The notes under the pieces: model-generated
What the model saw: the letters and a program-made list of their open reading frames with translations, nothing else
Database searches by the model: none
What the model was told of the DNA's origin: nothing
From: Rhinopomastus cyanomelas
Lineage: Eukaryota; Chordata; Aves; Bucerotiformes; Rhinopomastidae
Length of the DNA stretch: 64,000 nucleotides
NCBI GenBank assembly: GCA_013400115.1
Contig: VXBP01008543.1
Location: 165,319 to 229,318 of the forward strand
Direction: 5' to 3'
Shown here: positions 58,271-64,000 of the stretch, in pieces
Numbering within the stretch: the stretch's first letter is position 1
How the letters are laid out: the number at the start of each line of letters is the position of its first letter
Program-made: the position numbers and the translations under genes

Positions 58271-60245
58271 TCATAGAATCATTAGGGATTGGAAGGGACC
58301 TTGAAAGATCATCTAGTCCAATCCCCCTGACACAGCAGGATCACCTAGACCATATGTTTGCATAAGAACATACCCAGGCAGGTTTTAAAAGTCTCCAGAG
58401 AAGGAGAGTTCAAAACCCCCCTGGGAAGCCTGTTCCAATGCTCCATCACCCTCACTGTGAAGAAGTTCCTTCTGATATTTATATGGAACTTCCTGTGTTC
58501 CAGCTGGAACCCACTGCCCCTTGTCCTGTCACCAAATGACATTGAGAAGAGCCTGGCTCCATCCTCCTGACACCCACCCTTCAAATATTTATAGACATTA
58601 ATGAAGTCACCCCTCAGTCTCCTCCAAGCTAAAGAGACCAGCTCCTTCAGCTTCTCCTCATAAGGGAGGTGTTCCACTTCCTTCATCATCTTTGTTGCTT
58701 TACGCTGGACACCCTCCAGCAGCTCTGTCCCCTTCTTGAATGGAGGGGCCCAGAACTGGACACAATACTCCAGATAATGTTCTCACTAGTGCAGCATAGA
58801 GGTGGAGAAGGACCTCTCTTGATCTGCTAACTAACCCCTTCTGATCCACCCCAGGATGCTGTTGGCCCTCTTGGCCACAAGAGCACACTGCTGGCTCATA
58901 GTCACCCTGCTGTCCACCAGGACCCCCAGGTCCCTTTCTCCTACACTGCTCTTCAACAGCTCAGTCCCCAGCCTATACTGGTACCTGGGGTTGTTCTTGC
59001 CCAGATGCAAGACTCTACACTTACCCTTGTTATACTTCATTAAATTGCTCTCTGCCCAGCTCTCCAGCCTGTCCAGGTCTCACTGAATGGCAGCACAGTC
59101 TGCAGGGGTGTCGGCGACACCACCCAGCTTTGTGTCATCACTAAACTTGCTGACAGTGCATGCCAATCCCTCATCCAAGTCATCAATGAATAGATGGAAT
59201 AGGACTGGTCCTAGTACTGACCCTTGGGGCACTCCACTAGATACAGGCCTCCAGCCAGACTCTGTGCCACTGACCACCACTCTCTGACTTCTACCCTGTA
59301 GCCAGATCACAATCCACCTCACTACCTGATCATCTAGACCACACTGGCTCAGTTTGGCTGCGAGGATGCTGTGTGAGACTGTGTCAAATGCCTTACTCAG
59401 GTCAAGACAGACCACATCCACCATTCTGCCATCATCTAGCCACCTGGTTATGCCCTCATCAAAGGCTATCAGGTTGGTCAAGCATGACTTCCCTTTGTGA
59501 AGCCAGGCTGACTGTCCCTAATGACCCTCCTGTCCTTGATGTGCCTGGAGACAGCATCAAGCACAAATTGTTCCATCACCTTTCCTGGGATGGAGGTGAG
59601 GGTGACCGGTCTGTAGTTACCTGGGTCCTCCTTCTTACCCTTTCTGAAGACTGGAGTGACTTTTGCTATCCTCCAGTCCCTAGGCACCTCTCCTGATCCC
59701 CAGGACTTAGCAAAGATGATGGAGAGTGGCCTAGCAATGACTTCTGCCATCTCCCTTAGTACACGCGGGTGCATCCCTTCAGAGCCCATGGATTTGTGCA
59801 CATCTAGTTTGCTCAACTTTTCCCTAACCCAGTCCTCATCAACCAAGGCCAGCTCCTCTCTTGTCTCAACTTCCTCTGGAGCCTCAGCACTCTGGGGCTT
59901 GATGTCAGGACAGGTCCCAGAAGTATAGACAGAGGCAAATATGGTGTTGAGTATCTCTGCTTTCTCTGTATCCTCTGTCTTCAGGGCAACCACCTCTTCA
60001 GCATGGGGCCTACATTGCCTCTAGGTTTAGTTTAACCCACACTGTATTTGAAGAAGCCCTTTTTGTTGTCCTTGACCTCTCTTTTGCAAGGTTTAATTCT
60101 AAGGAGGCCTTGGCTTTCCTAGTTGCATCCCTACCTTTCCTCACCAGAGCCTTATAATCATCCCCTCCTTCAAGTTGCATCCCCCAAGTGGCCATCCCCT
60201 CCTTCCAAGACCTACAGACTTTCTTCTTCCTCTTCAGTTTGCCCA
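58271..60245 (-). mobile_element. CR1 LINE, about 2 kb, with broken reverse transcriptase ORF2
   Basis: The longest retroelement in the window, minus strand, 3' end at 58271 (TCATAGAATCATTAGGG). The right part encodes the reverse-transcriptase N-terminal half (WRIAKVTPVFRKGKKEDPGN, YRPVTLTSIPGKVMEQ). The next frame encodes CLDLSKAFDTVSHSIL, SGVPQGSVLGPVLFHLFIDD and KFSDDTKLG, where KFADD is usual in CR1. The C-terminal part (58345-59040) is also broken into frames. Frame switches near 59480 and further left, plus 5' truncation that removes ORF1 and the endonuclease, make it inactive. It lies between CPN1 and the next CpG island, antisense to both. Confidence 0.95.
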
Positions 60246-60249
60246 GCTA

Positions 60250-62090
60250 TCTCCTTCCCATCACCTGGACCACGACCAAGCTGTCTTCTGCACAAGTGCG
60301 ATACAATTACCCTGAGCCTTAGTCGTAAGAACGTGCAACAGAGAGCTGTGGACACTTGATGCCGGCAGTGTGCTGTGCAGGTATGGTACAAACCATGTGA
60401 GTTTGCAGCTGCCTTAGGGAATATGATCCATAGTTCAGTGGGGTGGGGTACTACAGGCTGCGCCTTAAAACGCGTAGACTCTGTGGGCAGGTTTGGACTG
60501 AAAGCAAGAGTAGAAACAAAGCTGGTTATTTCCATGGTAAAAATATCTTAAGTAGGCAAAACCTTTCTAACATTCTCCATAGAAAATAAATAACTCCAGA
60601 GGGATCAACAGACCCACCCATGTGCTCCAGCGATTTCTTTTTCCTTGGCTGGTTTTCCCAAGCTTCCCTATGCAGTCCTTCATTCCCCTCTCTCTGTGTC
60701 TCAAGCCCGTTCATTTGTCCCCCAGGACATCTTGCTCCACTTTTGCAAACGTCTCTTGTGAGCAATCTCTACTACCCTACAGTACAGACAATACTCTGCA
60801 TTTCATCCTTCACTCTCACCTCCTCCTCTGTCTCTGCTACGAGACACTAGCGGCATTTTCAGCCCTAGCAGCACACACGTGCTCTTGTAGCTCTGCCTGC
60901 TAACAGAAGCTGTTTCTCTGCCATTCCTGTTCTTGGAAAAACAGAGCAAACTGTCCCTCACTGAGTATTTATACAGGCTATTGCAAAATGTGCCAGGAAT
61001 GGTAGTGCACATAACCACAGCGGTGAGTGATTTCAGTCTTCAGAGGCCAGCGTGGGCTGGAGACACTTGGCCAGTTCCACATTCACAACCAAAGCTGAAT
61101 TCAGATTCTCTAATTTTTTATCTTTTGATGGTGGAAGGAAGTGAAAAAGGATGGTGAAACTGGGATGTTCAAACTCCTTGTTTAACACCTCTTCCGCTGG
61201 CCAAGCCCTGCATCATTACTCCAGATGCTGGACCTTCCTGTTGAAGCCATGTGTAAATGCAAATTCATCCAAAAGATTTCCTGGTGGATGTGCAGGCTGG
61301 ATGAGAGAGGCCAACCTGGCTCCCATAGCCTGGCCCCATGCAGCATGTAGAAAGGTTTGCTGTCATCACATGAACGACCCATGTGCAGGAAGATGCTGCT
61401 GTCCGCAACCACAGCAGTAGCTCAGCTGGCTGAGCTAACTGCTCACCTCTGTGTATGAAGCTGAGAGCAAGGAAAGGCCTCTCGGGAGTCAGCCTCCAGA
61501 TGGCTGATTCAGCTGGGTTGGTCCCTGCACAGCGTGATGCTCAGGCTGCACAGAGCTGCCCGTGCCACCTTCACCCTAGCAGTGTCATCCTCAGCCTTGC
61601 TGAGCCTGCTGGCTGCGGGGTGCTCTTGTGTTGCCCTCTTGTGGTCCTAGAAAATGCAGGGCCATCTCAATTCCTTCTCAGGGCAGAGTCAGTGGAGTGT
61701 GACTTCTCTAGCACAGGACAGCCAGCCCAGGAGGCCACATCACTCAGTCTCACAGGCTGCTGTGCGCTTGGCAGTGCAGAAGCAAAATTAGCATCTCGGT
61801 CACAGGTATTTTCCCCTACAAGAGGGATCCTACGAGTTACAGCCTCTGGGACTCTGGGCTGGGATTCATCCAGCTCATTCTCCTCCCAGCTCTAAATATT
61901 TTTGTGTTGAACAGTTTGGTACAGTTCCACTTGGCCGTGGTCGAGCTCTACACGTGAAAACATGGTCACAAAATGTTTCTGAGGCAGCACTCTCTGAAGC
62001 ACGCCTCTCAAAGGCTTTCCATGAACTTAGCCCCCAGTGTTGCAAGAAGCAGGGGCTAAAAATGGTGCTAAACCTTTGGACTTCACATCT
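60250..62090. other. Intergenic, no recognisable gene
   Basis: Unique-looking sequence without domain-bearing open frames or clear repeats. A short GTAGCTCAGCTGGCTGAGC stretch at 61421-61439 resembles a tRNA D-arm but lacks the rest of a tRNA. Confidence 0.5.
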
Positions 62091-62094
62091 GCAG

Positions 62095-62400
62095 CAGAGT
62101 GGTTTCACATATCTTTGAAGCTCCAGTCAAAGCAAAAAGCAGTTGACAGGTTTGCGTCAGAAGACACTGGGAAAAACTGATTGTTCCCATTGTCTCTGAG
62201 ACACCCTTTTCACAGAGCTCTTCCTCCACCCTGTGTTTCTCTTCCAAGCTGAAGAGTCCCATCCCACATCGTTCATTGTATAATCTGTTTCCATACTTTC
62301 TGAGCATCCTTACTGACTGCCCCTGAACCTTCTTCCTTCCATTCTTTCTTAGGCTTTCTGAAATGAGGCGGCTAGAACTGTATGCACACACTGGAGAGTG
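62095..62400 (-). repeat. Ancient CR1-like LINE relic
   Basis: The minus strand has a remnant containing NERCGMGLFSLEEKHRVEEE, comparable to the CR1 ORF2 phrase ending LFSLEKRRLRGD. The right edge (GGCTAGAACTGTATGCACAC) corresponds to the ORF2 region preceding it. It is heavily decayed. Confidence 0.5.
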
Positions 62401-63246
62401 AAGCTAGGCCAGAAGAATGAACCAAAACTCTTACAATCAAAATTAGGAGGATCTTGGGATTCTACGTACAGAAACCCCAGTGTAGGAGCAGGTGGGAGTC
62501 TATGTGCAATGCATGCTGATTTCTGTGGCTGGCATAAAGGAAACAGAAAAGAGAAAATGCCAATAGCTGAACTCAAATAAGAGTGAGGCAGCTTTGCTGA
62601 GGATGTTAGGAGAAGAGAGCTGGTCTTGGCAGTGACCTGAAAGGCTGCAGGAGGGATTGGGATGACAAAAAGAGCCCAAAACTTGTTTTGTCAGACAAGG
62701 ATAGCAGAAATTTTGGGTCAGAAGACATCATCTAGAGCCCTGTGGCAGGGGCTGGCATCCATTGTTCAGCTCCAGCAAAATATACAGTTTTCTGTACCTG
62801 GGAGCAAGACAACACCCAGCTCCCTGAGCAGCTCCAGGCCCTCTACCAATATATTACGCTATGCCAACAGTGTGGGTCCCTGACTCAGGAGAGCCGTCAG
62901 GGAGCCAGTGGCCAGCCTGTGCACATACCAGCATACTCTGACAGCAGTGCATGCGATGCACTTCACATACTCGTCTCTGTGGCAAGCCAGACTGGAATCT
63001 GAGTGTTGCCATGGAGAGGCTCAGAAATGCACAAACAAGTGCCAAACTTTGATAAGTGCTCTACGGTCTGAGAAGCCTGGGACTTTACAGCGTGTGGCTG
63101 AGGGGTCGTATCCTGTGGATTACAGGGGCTTTCTTTGGCCTGCCAGAAAAACCAGTGCAGGACCTGTTGGGTGCCTGACCCCTGCTAGATGCACAAAATC
63201 ACGGTTTTCTACCAGGGAACGATTTGTTTGTGTGATATCTATCTTT
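62400..63246. other. Intergenic, no recognisable gene
   Basis: No domain-bearing frame, RNA gene or repeat recognised between the ancient LINE relic and the second CR1/hAT composite. Confidence 0.5.
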
Positions 63247-63281
63247 GTGTGATCCTGCTCTAGCTGGAGGTCGGACTAGAG

Positions 63282-63745
63282 CAGGGGTCCTCAAACCCTG
63301 GCCCGCAGGCTGGATACAGCCCCCCAGGGTCTCCAAAGCGACCTGCCGACTGCATGGCCAGGCTGGGGGGGGGGGGGGGGGCGCGCGGGGGNNGGCGGGG
63401 GGGGGGGGGGGGGGGGGTGCATCAGCGAGGTGGGCAGCTCCCCCGTCTCTCCCTCCCTCCCTCCAGCTCCCAGGCAGGACAAGCCAGGCAGCACAAACCT
63501 AACAATGACCATCTCAGTAGCCAAAAGCAGGCCCATAGTCCACAATGAAACATTCTTTGTTTTTGTTGGTTACAACTGTTCTTCATTTTAAATACTGCAT
63601 TCTTTTTGCTGTTTTTTGTGCCCTACTACAAATAAGATGTGTGCATAGGAGTTTGTTCATTTTTTTCCAAACTATAGCCCGGCCCCCGACAGTGTCTGAG
63701 GGACAGTGAACCGGCCCCCTGTTTAAAAAGTTTGAGGACCCCCTG
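63282..63745 (-). mobile_element. Non-autonomous hAT-like DNA transposon, copy B (inverted)
   Basis: Reverse-oriented relative of the element at 56573-57121. Ends are CAGGGGTCCTCAAACCC and, reversed, CAGGGGGTCCTCAAACTT. It is flanked by a perfect 8-bp target duplication, GACTAGAG. Relative to copy A it lacks about 70 bp after the GTTAGGTT stretch and about 35 bp further on. A poly-C tract (read as G on the plus strand) has expanded and contains two undetermined bases. No coding capacity. Confidence 0.88.
63366..63417 (+). repeat. Poly-G tract with assembly ambiguity (NN)
   Basis: About 50 bases almost entirely G with GCGCGC and GC interruptions; bases 63392-63393 are N. It lies inside hAT copy B where copy A has only a short C-rich stretch, so it is either a real expansion or a sequencing/assembly artefact. 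Confidence 0.9.
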
Positions 63746-63879
63746 GACTAGAGGAACCCCAGAGGTCCCATCCGAGCCCGGACAGTGTATGGCAGCTTCG
63801 TGCTCTGGCATGCCCGCACGGTGTATCCGAGCAGCCGAGCCTACTCCTACCGGACTCGGCTGGAAGGGCACCCCCGCCC

Positions 63880-64000
63880 GAGGCTACTCCTGACTCGCAC
63901 TCCGTAGGGGAGAGGCCGCCGGACCGCGGGGCGGGGCGGGGCGCTGGGGGCCGGGCAGCTGCGGGGGGCGGAGGCGGGAGTGGGAACCGCGGGGCCGGAG
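63880..64000 (+). promoter_or_regulatory. Start of a CpG island at the window edge
   Basis: Strongly GC-rich sequence with GGGGCGGGGCGGGGC (overlapping GC boxes, Sp1-type) runs to the last base. This is probably the promoter of the next gene. In human the gene downstream of CPN1 is DNMBP in the same orientation, but no exon is visible here, so identity is a guess from synteny. Confidence 0.55.

Larger units (their letters stand above)
63247..63782 (+). repeat. CR1 tail interrupted by a hAT-like insertion
   Basis: The left part (63247-63281) reads GTGATCCTGCTCTAGCTGGA then GGTCGGACTAGAG. The right part (from 63754, after the target duplication) continues GAACCCCAGAGGTCCCATCC. Together they form a plus-strand CR1 3' end split at GGACTAGA by the DNA transposon. 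The right edge is approximate. Confidence 0.8.

Noticed and set aside
61415..61450. tRNA-like GTAGCTCAGCTGGCTGAGC
   Set aside because: Resembles a D-arm/box A, but no anticodon arm, T-arm box B or acceptor pairing follows.
1..64000. CRISPR array, prokaryotic operon, integrated virus or toxin system
   Set aside because: No regularly spaced repeats, no retroviral gag/pol/env frames or paired LTRs, and all strong coding signal belongs to two spliced vertebrate genes and CR1 elements.

Overview
The window looks like a piece of a bird nuclear genome. The evidence is many 5'-truncated CR1 LINE copies ending in the avian CR1 tail, a tRNA/CR1 composite SINE, moderate intron sizes, CpG-island promoters, and two genes whose spliced proteins align closely with vertebrate orthologues. 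The species cannot be named from the sequence alone. There is no bacterial, viral or CRISPR content.

Layout. Positions 1-7560 show no gene, only one CR1 tail. A CpG island (about 7565-8780) carries the first coding exon of ENTPD1 (CD39, ecto-ATP/ADP diphosphohydrolase, + strand). After a 22.65 kb first intron, nine more coding exons lie between 30582 and 37249. The ten exons join in phase into a 514-residue protein with all five apyrase conserved regions and two membrane anchors. Positions 37250-44740 show no coding gene, but hold a tRNA-Lys-like/CR1 SINE, an old CR1 relic and a small tandem duplication. A second CpG island (about 44745-45690) contains exon 1 of CPN1 (carboxypeptidase N catalytic subunit, + strand). 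Its nine coding exons (45450-57313) join into a 453-residue secreted metallocarboxypeptidase with every expected zinc and catalytic residue. Positions 57450-63760 are mostly repeats, including a 2 kb CR1 with reverse-transcriptase sequence. A third GC-rich stretch begins near 63880 and runs off the window, probably the promoter of the next gene.

The two genes act on extracellular signals. ENTPD1 removes ATP and ADP at the cell surface. CPN1 trims C-terminal Arg/Lys from kinins and anaphylatoxins in plasma. There is no operon logic; each has its own CpG-island promoter.

Most interesting observations: two copies of a non-autonomous hAT-like DNA transposon with 8-bp target duplications, both landed inside CR1 copies at a CTAG site, one ending only about 60 bp upstream of the last CPN1 exon; a tRNA-Lys-like SINE with a CR1 tail; a GC-AG intron in ENTPD1; and an ENTPD1 N-terminal tail without the cysteine that is palmitoylated in mammals, with a new cysteine in the C-terminal tail. 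I found no convincing wholly new biological system.
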